From the NCBI GenBank assembly GCA_964477125.1, contig CAYZCZ010000026.1, positions 1 through 9,559 of the forward strand: a stretch of 9,559 bases of DNA, written 5' to 3'. The stretch comes from DALYDK01 sp964477125 (lineage in GTDB: Bacteria; Patescibacteriota; Saccharimonadia; Saccharimonadales; CAIOMD01). Of this stretch, positions 1 through 5,843 are shown one piece after another. The notes beneath the pieces were generated by a model. It did no database searches and was not told where the DNA came from. It saw nothing but the letters and a program-made list of their open reading frames with translations. The position numbers and the translations under genes were made by a program. Numbering within the stretch: the first letter of the stretch is position 1; each line of letters opens with the position of its first letter.

Positions 1-9
1 CATAAGCCT

Positions 10-15
10 TATACT
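10..15 (+). promoter_or_regulatory. -10 box of the Nramp-related gene
   Basis: TATACT ends 11 nt before the ATG at 27, so the predicted leader is only about 5 nt and no Shine-Dalgarno sequence fits in it. Any -35 element would lie before the window start and cannot be seen. Confidence 0.4.
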
Positions 16-26
16 AATAATCAAAT

Positions 27-1433
27 ATGTTTAAAAATTCAAAACAGTTGCCAATAAAAAAACTACCAAAAGCACCAGCACTACGAAAAATGATAGGTCC
101 TAGCTTTATAATCCTTGGGCTTGGGCTAGGTAGTGGCGAAGTAATAATGTGGCCATATTTAGCATCTAACTATGGCATGGGTATAATTTGGGGCGCTTTA
201 ATTGGTATTACTTTTCAGTTTTTTATAAACATGGAAATAGAGCGGTATGCTTTAGCCCGTGGTGAAAGTGTATTTGTTGGCTATAAGCGGTTATTTAAGT
301 GGGCGCCAATATGGTTTATATTATCGACCTTCTTACCGTGGATGTGGCCAGGTATAGTTGCTAGCTCGGCAGTGCTATTGGGTAATGTGCTAGGCATAAA
401 AAATACTGAATATTTTGCCATAGCATTATTAGTAGCTATGGGGTGCATTTTGTCTTTTGGCCCAATACTATATAAAACTGTAGAAGGCTTACAAAAAATT
501 CTAATTATGGTAGGGGTACCTGCAATATTTATTATTAGTATATTTTTAGCCAGCAAATCTGACTGGGCGGCAGCTGCACAGGGAATAGTTGGTAATGGCG
601 ATGGTTTTTGGTTCTTGCCGGCCGGTATTTCTTTGGCGGCATTTTTGGCGGCGTTAGCCTATGCAGGTGCAGGGGGTAATTTAAACTTGGCCCAATCTTT
701 TTATGTTAAAGAAAAAGGTTTTGGCATGGGCAAGTATGCTGGCCGTATAACTAGCTTATTTAACGGTAAAAAAGAAAATATTAGTCTAGAAGGCTTTAGA
801 TTTGCCATTAACAACCAAAGCAAAAAAGACTTTAACACCTGGTGGCGCCGAATTAACACAGAACACTTTTTAGTATTTTGGCTGACTGGTTCAATAACTA
901 TAGTTTTACTAAGCTTATTAGCGTATACAACAGTTTATTTAAATGGAGGATCAAGTGCAAATATTAATTTTGTAATAACCGAGTCAATTGCAATTGGTAA
1001 AAATATAGCACCTATTGCTGGCACATTTTTCTTAATTGTCACGGGCATGACTTTGTTTGGAACCCAGCTAACGGTGTTTGACGCAACAAGCCGTATAATA
1101 TCTGAAAATATTGTTTTGCAAGCACCTAAAAAAATACAGCCAAAAAGCATTCCAAAAGTTTACTACACTGTACTTTGGCTACAAATTGTTGCCGGTATAG
1201 TAATACTTAGCCTTGGCTTTAAACAGCCATTACAGCTACTTACAATTTCTGCAGTATTAAATGCCTTTGCAATGTTCGTACATACTGGCATGACATTGTA
1301 TTTAAACAAAAAAGATTTGCCTAAACAAATACAGCCTAATAAATTTCGAACAACAGCCATGGTTATGGCATTTTTGTTCTACGGAAGTTTTAGCATTTAC
1401 GTAATTGTAACTGAAGTTAACAAGCTAATTTAG
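27..1433 (+). CDS. Nramp-related (PF01566-like) membrane transporter lacking the canonical metal-site motifs
   Basis: A 468-residue polytopic inner-membrane protein with about 11 hydrophobic segments. GPSFIILGLGLGSGEVIMWP at residues 24-43 matches the first helix of a bacterial Nramp-related subfamily, followed by the supporting signature EIERYALARGES (70-81). In true Nramp Mn/Fe transporters the unwound first helix carries DPGN and the sixth carries MPH; here the equivalent places read GSGE (35-38) and GAGGNLNLAQS (214-224), so the classic Asp/Asn/Met ligands are absent. Length is only slightly above that of ordinary Nramp proteins. The transported substrate cannot be read from the sequence, and divalent metal is a family-level guess. 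The ATG lies 11 nt behind a TATACT box. The 3' end overlaps the convergent downstream gene by 9 bp. Superfamily membership is fairly sure, substrate is not. Confidence 0.8.
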   Translation: MFKNSKQLPIKKLPKAPALRKMIGPSFIILGLGLGSGEVIMWPYLASNYGMGIIWGALIGITFQFFINMEIERYALARGESVFVGYKRLFKWAPIWFILSTFLPWMWPGIVASSAVLLGNVLGIKNTEYFAIALLVAMGCILSFGPILYKTVEGLQKILIMVGVPAIFIISIFLASKSDWAAAAQGIVGNGDGFWFLPAGISLAAFLAALAYAGAGGNLNLAQSFYVKEKGFGMGKYAGRITSLFNGKKENISLEGFRFAINNQSKKDFNTWWRRINTEHFLVFWLTGSITIVLLSLLAYTTVYLNGGSSANINFVITESIAIGKNIAPIAGTFFLIVTGMTLFGTQLTVFDATSRIISENIVLQAPKKIQPKSIPKVYYTVLWLQIVAGIVILSLGFKQPLQLLTISAVLNAFAMFVHTGMTLYLNKKDLPKQIQPNKFRTTAMVMAFLFYGSFSIYVIVTEVNKLI

Positions 1434-1928
1434 TTTAGCAAAGGTAATAACATAGTTTTTGCCATAATGCTTAGCGCATTTAGGGCAGGTGGTATAAAAA
1501 AAGTACAATGACTGTACTGACTCACCATTTTTTTCTACAAGCTTAACGGTTTCGTCATACCAAATTTTTGAATTTTTATATGGTCCTTCGAAAACCTTTG
1601 TAAAGAAATTTCCGCTAAGTTCTACATTATCGGCATTTTCTATTGGGCCAGTGACCTTAAATAACTGTTCTGCTTTCCAAGGCGTAATATCCCGGCTTAG
1701 TATCATTGCATTTTCCATGGGTGGCACAACGCCAGCTTTTTCGGCAGTTTCGTTTAGCTGTTTCATAATTTTTGCCATATTTATTGGCATGTATAAAAAA
1801 CTATTAGTGTACATTCTAATAAAATGTTGGTCGTTAAATGTAAAAATTTCGCCATCCCAACTATTTATATCTGGTACTGCACAACAACCCGTTTCGTTAA
1901 TTTTTGTATAAGTATTTGGTAAATCCAT
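1425..1928 (-). CDS. Conserved GyrI-like / 'hydrolase'-annotated protein
   Basis: A 167-residue soluble protein with no signal peptide. It carries a CC pair (15-16), a WDGEIFTFNDQHFIRMYTN block (24-42), YMPINMAKIM (46-55), FEGPYKNSKIWYDE (113-126) and a C-terminal CPKCAKHYGKNYV (148-160). The GPYK-x-W block resembles the GyrI-like/SHS2 small-molecule binding fold. I recall this arrangement from a conserved bacterial family that databases loosely call 'hydrolase', but no catalytic triad is evident and I do not assign a reaction. C148-x2-C151 with H154 and the N-terminal CC pair could bind a metal or be redox-active. The start is secured by AGGAGG 6 nt before the ATG. The 3' end overlaps the convergent transporter gene, both stops falling inside CTAATTTAG. 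Confidence 0.65.
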   Translation of the reverse strand: MDLPNTYTKINETGCCAVPDINSWDGEIFTFNDQHFIRMYTNSFLYMPINMAKIMKQLNETAEKAGVVPPMENAMILSRDITPWKAEQLFKVTGPIENADNVELSGNFFTKVFEGPYKNSKIWYDETVKLVEKNGESVQSLYFFYTTCPKCAKHYGKNYVITFAKLN

Positions 1929-1934
1929 AAAAGA

Positions 1935-1958
1935 CCTCCTATTGTATTAATAATTATA
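1935..1958 (-). promoter_or_regulatory. -10 box and strong Shine-Dalgarno for the 1928 gene
   Basis: On the minus strand a perfect TATAAT (1958-1953) precedes AGGAGG (1940-1935), which sits 6 nt before the ATG at 1928. The predicted leader is about 18 nt. The -35 region (AGCACA at 17-bp spacing) is weak. This gene has its own promoter, separate from the upstream gene on the same strand. Confidence 0.55.
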
Positions 1959-1981
1959 CTCCGGTTAATTGGTACTGTGCT

Positions 1982-2818
1982 TTATATTCCAATTTGCTGG
2001 AGTATTTTTTTAGATACTTTTCTGAATGAGCTTAGGTTGTATTCAGAGCATTGTTTAGCCCTAGCACTATCATATATGGTTACGTTTCGGTATTTTTGAA
2101 CGCCAAATAATTTTCGATCAATGGCCGAACTATATGCCCATGGGCTTAGGCGCCCAGGTGCAATTGTAAAACCATTTTCTATACAATAGCTTTCAAGTTG
2201 CCAGGTGTCATTACCGTCGCTTACAGTTTTATGACCGCTAAGCGTGACTCTGTCATCTTTGAATATGTCGATATAAGTACCTTTTGGTATGTATAAATTA
2301 TCCATATTGGTATCTTGAAGTAGCAAAGCACTAGATTCTTGGGTGCTTTTTCTTAACGCAATTGGTACACCGCTTTCATTATGGTAAACACTTAACCTAG
2401 GCTGACCGTAGTAGGTATTTGTATTAACTTGGTAAATCGCTTCAACAAAATAATCTTCCGCATCTGGGCAAAATACTTGCTGTGATGCTCCAATTTCACA
2501 GGGTGTTAAATGTTTGGGAGAATCTATAGCGCAAAGAGGTAGTAGATATTTACCAAGCAATTTAGCATAATTTCCTGCATTTTCTGGTTTTTGATTCATT
2601 TTTGAAAAAATTCCCGCCACTAAACCATGGCTAACCCGTGGATGAGTCAAGGTATCCCGGCTGAAGTCGTCTTGTGCCTTTGAGTATATAACATCTTCAG
2701 CAGAGCATTTTTTGGCGGTTTTTAGCAAAGGAGTGTAATTTTCGTGAATCCACACTACTTCATCGTTATTTTTTTGCTCTAAGTTCTTAAGAACTTTTTC
2801 CTTGCTGGACATTAACAT
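1982..2818 (-). CDS. Hypothetical protein, 278 residues, unrecognised family
   Basis: A soluble-looking protein I do not recognise. An N-terminal Lys/Glu-rich helical stretch is followed by a mixed alpha/beta body with six scattered cysteines and many aromatic residues. The region PRLSVYHNESGVPIALR looks beta-rich, and the C-terminus ends in a basic helix (FRKVSKKILQQIG). No transmembrane segment remains once the start is set at ATG 2818. The frame is open upstream to a TTG at 2857, but that TTG is part of a TTGATA -35 element, so the upstream 13 hydrophobic residues are probably not translated. The ATG at 2812 (MSSKEK) is an equally plausible start giving 276 residues. No Shine-Dalgarno sequence is visible at any of these starts. 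Confidence 0.6.
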   Translation of the reverse strand: MLMSSKEKVLKNLEQKNNDEVVWIHENYTPLLKTAKKCSAEDVIYSKAQDDFSRDTLTHPRVSHGLVAGIFSKMNQKPENAGNYAKLLGKYLLPLCAIDSPKHLTPCEIGASQQVFCPDAEDYFVEAIYQVNTNTYYGQPRLSVYHNESGVPIALRKSTQESSALLLQDTNMDNLYIPKGTYIDIFKDDRVTLSGHKTVSDGNDTWQLESYCIENGFTIAPGRLSPWAYSSAIDRKLFGVQKYRNVTIYDSARAKQCSEYNLSSFRKVSKKILQQIGI

Positions 2819-2828
2819 TATTATGACA

Positions 2829-2857
2829 TAAATAGTATAAAAGACAATATCTATCAA
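2829..2857 (-). promoter_or_regulatory. Promoter of the 1982-2818 gene
   Basis: On the minus strand TTGATA (2857-2852) is separated by 17 bp from TATTTA (2834-2829); an overlapping TATACT (2839-2834) is an alternative -10. Either would start transcription within about 10-15 nt of the ATG codons at 2818 and 2812, giving a very short leader. Confidence 0.45.
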
Positions 2858-2918
2858 TATACTATGGGCAGGTAAATATTAAAAAAGCTAAGTTTTAGAG
2901 TTCTTGCAGAAAAGAAGT

Positions 2919-2924
2919 TATAAT
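2919..2924 (+). promoter_or_regulatory. -10 box placing a leaderless start at 2931
   Basis: A perfect TATAAT is followed by 6 nt and then ATG at 2931, so transcription would begin at or beside that start codon. The -35 region is weak (TTAGAG at 18-bp spacing). The upstream in-frame TTG (2904) and the ATG directly abutting the box (2925) would not be on such a transcript. Confidence 0.5.
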
Positions 2925-2930
2925 ATGGTT

Positions 2931-3239
2931 ATGTATAATGCATACCAAAAGACCGTTCAGGTAGGGATAGTTAAGGCCTGTTTGCGCTACATAGAAGACC
3001 CAAATCGTAGTATATTTTTACGTATATTTTTAGCTTTGACTCCACTATTAATTGTATGGATAGTATCGCCATTAGATTTAATACCCGAAGTAATACTTGG
3101 GCCTTTTGGTTTGACCGACGACGTATTAATAATTGCAAGTTTGTTTTTACTGATACGTTTGGCGAATAGTTTTTACCGTGAGAAACGATATGTTAAGCCA
3201 AATAAACGCATTAAAGAAGCCGATATTATAGACTTATAG
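2931..3239 (+). CDS. DUF1232 / YkvA-like small membrane protein
   Basis: A protein of 102 residues from ATG 2931. The signature SPLDLIPEVILGPFGLTDD (46-64) is the DUF1232 hallmark, an sPiDliPd...G..DD block, set between two hydrophobic segments (about 31-46 and 63-78). The C-terminus is short and basic (KPNKRIKE). The family is widespread in bacteria with no agreed molecular function, and the Pro/Asp-rich turn is its most conserved part. The start is chosen from the -10 box 6 nt upstream; the frame is open further up to a TTG at 2904. It is transcribed divergently from the 1982-2818 gene, with about 110 bp between the two starts. Confidence 0.8.
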   Translation: MYNAYQKTVQVGIVKACLRYIEDPNRSIFLRIFLALTPLLIVWIVSPLDLIPEVILGPFGLTDDVLIIASLFLLIRLANSFYREKRYVKPNKRIKEADIIDL

Positions 3240-3269
3240 ACAGGTTAAGAATATTAAAATTCAACATAT

Positions 3270-3298
3270 TTGACGTATGCGTACATATATAGTATTTT
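3270..3298 (+). promoter_or_regulatory. -35/-10 promoter placing a leaderless start at 3305
   Basis: TTGACG (3270-3275), a 17-bp spacer and TATTTT (3293-3298) are followed by 6 nt and ATG 3305. An overlapping TATAGT (3288-3293) is an alternative -10. With the first pairing the transcript starts at the ATG itself. Confidence 0.5.
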
Positions 3299-3304
3299 GT
3301 GCAT

Positions 3305-3595
3305 ATGACTAGTAATGATATGTGTAAAAACAGTTGCCCTTATTCTAATAATGCTAATTTTAGTGACATAGGTACCTCCTGCAAAGGTCCACGTATTATG
3401 CTAGATGATTGGGAATGCGCTGTAGAAGATGGAAAAATTGTCGGTGAACTTGCTAAAATTGCATGCGGTTCAAGGGTTGGCCCTGATTCTGAATTGCCAA
3501 CAATATCTTTTCAAGACTGGGCTGATACACCGCTTTCGCCATCGCAATTAAAAAAATTGCATGAACGTGGAATGCTACCCGATCAAAATTTATAG
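3305..3595 (+). CDS. Small cysteine-containing hypothetical protein
   Basis: A 96-residue soluble protein from ATG 3305; an in-frame GTG at 3299 would add two residues. Five cysteines at positions 7, 11, 26, 38 and 54 begin with a C-x3-C pair in the N-terminal half. The C-terminal third is acidic then helical, with a DWADTPLSPSQLKKLHERGM segment (71-90) resembling a docking or capping helix. There is no signal peptide or membrane segment. The cysteine layout could hold zinc or an iron-sulfur centre but matches no family I can name. It has its own promoter and ends 13 nt before the stop of the convergent 3608-4464 gene. Confidence 0.6.
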   Translation: MTSNDMCKNSCPYSNNANFSDIGTSCKGPRIMLDDWECAVEDGKIVGELAKIACGSRVGPDSELPTISFQDWADTPLSPSQLKKLHERGMLPDQNL

Positions 3596-3632
3596 CTTAA
3601 CAATTTTTTAATTAGATATTGTATTGTTAAGC
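3595..3632. repeat. 10-bp inverted repeat between convergent gene ends
   Basis: GCTTAACAAT (3595-3604) and ATTGTTAAGC (3623-3632) are perfect inverted repeats with an 18-nt AT-rich loop. The repeat contains the last base of the plus-strand stop and the last codons of the minus-strand gene. It could act as a weak bidirectional transcript end, but there is no U run after either arm and the stem is AT-rich. Confidence 0.35.
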
Positions 3633-4464
3633 CGGAAAATAATTTCATTTGCTTGGTACATGCGTTTTGAGCCAGTTTGAAATTTACTAGCGAGGATACT
3701 ATTAGCCTTAGTAAGCTGTTTAACTAAATAGTTAGCTAAATTTTGGCTAGGCTCCATTAGTTCACTATCGGTATCTACAAGATAAATTTCGTTATCAGAC
3801 CTAGACATTACAANNNNNNNNNNNNNNNNNNNNNNNNNNNNNNNNNNNNNNNNNNNNNNNNNNNNNNNNNNNNNNNNNNNNNNNNNNNNNNNNNNNNNNN
3901 NNNNNNNNNNNNNAGTTCACTATCGGTATCTACAAGATAAATTTCGTTATCAGACCTAGACATTACAAACTGTTGTAAGCCAAAAGTATCGAACAGAACG
4001 CTTTTTTGTTTTTTAAAGCAATGTGCGTAGTAATTACACAGTGATTCTAATAAATGGGTATATTTTTGCTCTAGTATTTCTTCGGAAATTTCATTGTTAT
4101 GTGTGTACTCTAATAAGTTAGGACCATCTACTAGCTGTGTTAAAGAATAGAGGTTTAGATAGCCTTGTTCATTACTACCTGCAGTAAAATATGTTGGTGG
4201 TAACTTTATGCCGAACTGCTTAATATGTTGTAAATGTGATGCTTTTTCTTGGCCAATTCTCATATAGTTTTCGTACACTGCCTGTATAGTTTCTGGAGAG
4301 TTGATGGTTGTGCTAACAATGCCCCCAAATACATTTCGGGAGATGTAGTTGGGCTCAGTTTGTTTAATAAATTTCTTTAGCTTGAAGTCTTTAAAGCTGT
4401 TTAAACCAGCTGGCTCAAGGCTATAATTAAAGGCACAAAAAGGGCTATATGAATTTTGCTCCAT
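3608..4464 (-). CDS. Kinase-like hypothetical protein, interrupted only by an assembly gap
   Basis: As written the frame is broken by 100 Ns, but the 55 bases before and after the gap are identical. Removing one copy plus the Ns (155 bases) leaves 702 bases, an intact in-frame protein of 233 residues. Its C-terminal half faintly resembles the protein-kinase/aminoglycoside-phosphotransferase fold: a hinge-like LVDGPNLLE (111-119), then D159-x4-Q164 where the catalytic HGDxxxxN would be, then IYLVDTDSE (175-183) at the position of the IDFD metal-binding motif. The catalytic Asn is Gln, and no clear ATP-anchoring Lys is seen, so activity is doubtful. The C-terminus is a basic helix. The ATG at 4464 lies 7 nt behind a -10 box. 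The kinase link is an inference; the protein-coding call is firm. Confidence 0.6.
3759..3968. other. Assembly gap 1 with duplicated 55-bp flanks
   Basis: Bases 3814-3913 are 100 Ns. Bases 3759-3813 are identical to 3914-3968 over all 55 positions. This is the pattern of two contigs that end in the same k-mer and were joined with a default-length gap. The real sequence most likely contains the 55-mer once and no unknown bases. Confidence 0.9.
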
Positions 4465-4471
4465 TGATATT

Positions 4472-4499
4472 ATTATGAAACAAAAAATTGCAAAGTCAA
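4472..4499 (-). promoter_or_regulatory. Promoter placing a leaderless start at 4464
   Basis: On the minus strand TTGACT (4499-4494), a 16-bp spacer and CATAAT (4477-4472) are followed by 7 nt and the ATG at 4464. This is one of the best -35/-10 pairs in the window and predicts an mRNA beginning at the start codon. It is divergent from the promoter at 4514-4542. Confidence 0.55.
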
Positions 4500-4513
4500 T
4501 ATATTAGTAACTA

Positions 4514-4587
4514 TTGTGCAATTATATAAAATGTTTTACAATAAGTACCCGATGCTACTAACCTAGCAGATCTCATTTAGGAGGTGG
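4514..4587 (+). promoter_or_regulatory. Promoter and consensus Shine-Dalgarno of the 4593 gene
   Basis: TTGTGC (4514-4519), a 17-bp spacer and TACAAT (4537-4542) predict a start near 4549 and a leader of about 44 nt. The leader carries AGGAGGTGG (4579-4587), a near-perfect anti-16S match, with AGGAGG ending 8 nt before the TTG start at 4593. A short CCTA/TAGG pairing (4562-4565 with 4578-4581) could partly mask this site, but it is too weak to call a regulator. Confidence 0.6.
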
Positions 4588-4592
4588 TTTGA

Positions 4593-4855
4593 TTGTCCAA
4601 ATGGGGACCATCGACCATTTGTTCTGTTTACATCAAGGGTGACTCGGAGCCAATTGAAGTTCGAATAAACAGTGCTCAGCTAAAGAGGGCTGAGCTTGAA
4701 AAAGTTCGACAGAAGGGAAGGCACGAGACTGACCAGGCTTCAATTTGCATTAAAGCCCGCGAGTCTTGCAAAAAACAGCTTGGTTATGACCCAGGTTGGC
4801 TCGATTACGATAACCTGGAAATACTCCAGCTTCGTGATGTGCCTGCCGGTGTCTA
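4593..4855 (+). CDS. 87-residue hypothetical protein, compositional outlier
   Basis: A small soluble protein with a TTG start that is secured by the consensus Shine-Dalgarno sequence 8 nt upstream. A short beta-like N-terminal part (VYIKGDSEPIEVRINS, 13-28) is followed by a charged helix rich in Lys, Arg and Glu (about 30-62) and an acidic end (GYDPGWLDYDNLEILQL, 64-80). Cysteines are at 10, 52 and 59. No family is recognised. By hand count the coding bases are about 48% G+C, while sampled flanking coding sequence is nearer one third, and codons such as CTC, CAG and AAG are commoner than around it. With its own promoter, leader and hairpin it is a self-contained unit, either acquired or unusually highly expressed. 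It lies between the two assembly gaps. Confidence 0.65.
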
Positions 4856-4856
4856 A

Positions 4857-4898
4857 GCGGTGTGTGTGGGGGCCAAACATTTGGCCCCCACACCCCGC
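4857..4898 (+). terminator. Strong GC-rich hairpin after the 4593 gene
   Basis: A perfect 13-bp stem pairs 4864-4876 with 4881-4893 (GTGTGGGGGCCAA with its complement) around a 4-nt loop, and GCGG (4857-4860) can extend it with CCGC (4895-4898) past small bulges. It begins 2 nt after the stop codon. No U run follows, so it is not a textbook intrinsic terminator; it could still end or 3'-stabilise the transcript and separate it from the next gene. Confidence 0.55.
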
Positions 4899-4932
4899 AA
4901 TTACAAACCAATCAGCCTACAATTATTTAAAC

Positions 4933-4941
4933 TGTTATACT
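4933..4941 (+). promoter_or_regulatory. Extended -10 placing a leaderless start at 4949
   Basis: TGTTATACT is an extended -10 element (TG-n-TATACT). It ends 7 nt before the ATG at 4949. The in-frame ATG at 4943 begins only 2 nt after the box and should lie upstream of the transcript start. No good -35 is visible, as is common with extended -10 promoters. Confidence 0.5.
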
Positions 4942-4948
4942 AATGCAT

Positions 4949-5760
4949 ATGCCAATAAACCAGATACTTTTAAAAAAATATTATTTAGACAATAAACAAC
5001 AATATATTAACCGACGCAACAGTGGTGACGTTAAACTATGGGACGAAAGTTATAAATGGGATATTTTTCCGGAAATTAATAAAAAATTTCAAGCCATTAA
5101 AACAGTAACAGCCGATAATATTACTGAAATTATAGACACCTTAGTAAAAAATAACCCTAACCAAGGCAGTTTTGCACATTGGATAGATATGGATGATCTT
5201 AAGTTGCTAGCTGCTAAGCCAAATGGATTCCAAATTATTAGTAAAATTTGGCATAAGCAACCAGAACATATAGATAAATATATTGACACTGCTAACTACA
5301 TGGCAGAATTTATGGTAAACAAAAAATTTAGCCCAGCTACATTTGGTTATATTTTGGCAACACAAGACTGTAATAAATATGCTATTTACCTAGATAAGCT
5401 TATTAAAAAAATTGCAGTTCTAAATGAAGTTGCTAAACCCGGTACACTTTCACAGGGTACCAAGTATAAACTGCTAAACGAAAGCGCCAACTATATTGGT
5501 GGATTAATGCACCAAGAGCTAGAAAACTACCAGGATTTGCCTTGGTTTACCGCCCTAAACGGCCAAGATTTTCTATATGTAAATATGCAATANNNNNNNN
5601 NNNNNNNNNNNNNNNNNNNNNNNNNNNNNNNNNNNNNNNNNNNNNNNNNNNNNNNNNNNNNNNNNNNNNNNNNNNNNNNNNNNNNNNNNNNNTGCCTTGG
5701 TTTACCGCCCTAAACGGCCAAGATTTTCTATATGTAAATATGCAATACCCTGACATGTAA
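4949..5760 (+). CDS. Hypothetical protein, interrupted only by an assembly gap
   Basis: The frame runs into 100 Ns at 5593, but the 55 bases on either side are identical. Collapsing them gives an in-frame protein of 218 residues from ATG 4949 (220 from ATG 4943) that ends in NMQYPDM and a TAA at 5758-5760. It is soluble and mostly helical, rich in Lys, Asn, Tyr and aromatic residues, with WDESYKWDIFPEINKKF near the N-terminus and a middle part with regularly spaced helices. There is no signal peptide, membrane segment or recognised catalytic motif, and I cannot name a family. The preceding hairpin and its own extended -10 make it a separate transcript from the 4593 gene. Confidence 0.6.
5538..5747. 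other. Assembly gap 2 with duplicated 55-bp flanks
   Basis: Bases 5593-5692 are 100 Ns, and 5538-5592 equals 5693-5747 at all 55 positions. The repeat length and gap length are the same as in gap 1, so both come from the same scaffolding step. Apparent short frames running across the Ns on either strand are artefacts. Confidence 0.9.
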
Positions 5761-5823
5761 TAATATTTTGGGCAATAATTATTAAAGGCTATGAATAGTA
5801 GATTTAGGCTAAGTTCACCAAAA

Positions 5824-5832
5824 TGGTATAAT
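5824..5832 (+). promoter_or_regulatory. Extended -10 promoter of the redox operon
   Basis: TGGTATAAT combines a perfect TATAAT with the extended TG-n element, and it ends 11 nt before the GTG start at 5844, leaving a leader of roughly 5 nt. A weak TTTAGG lies at the -35 position (17-bp spacing). No other promoter of this quality is seen before 9288, so it probably drives all four genes. Confidence 0.55.
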
Positions 5833-5843
5833 TAATAATACTT

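Noticed and set aside
2819..2857. TTG start at 2857 for the minus-strand 278-residue protein, adding 13 hydrophobic residues (a possible membrane anchor).
   Set aside because: The TTG is the first half of a TTGATA -35 element with a -10 box 17 bp on, and ATG codons follow at 2818 and 2812. The hydrophobic stretch is most likely promoter DNA read in frame.
2904..2930. TTG start at 2904 or ATG at 2925 for the DUF1232 gene.
   Set aside because: Both lie upstream of or directly against the TATAAT at 2919-2924; the ATG at 2931 has the spacing seen at the other predicted leaderless genes.
3759..3968. A genuine 55-bp direct repeat or tandem duplication.
   Set aside because: The copies abut an exact 100-N run on both sides, the same happens again at 5538-5747, and collapse restores frames in both cases. 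Assembly overlap explains this better.
5542..5760. Short frames running across the N run on both strands.
   Set aside because: They exist only because Ns are read as open codons and the flanks are duplicated; they disappear on collapse.
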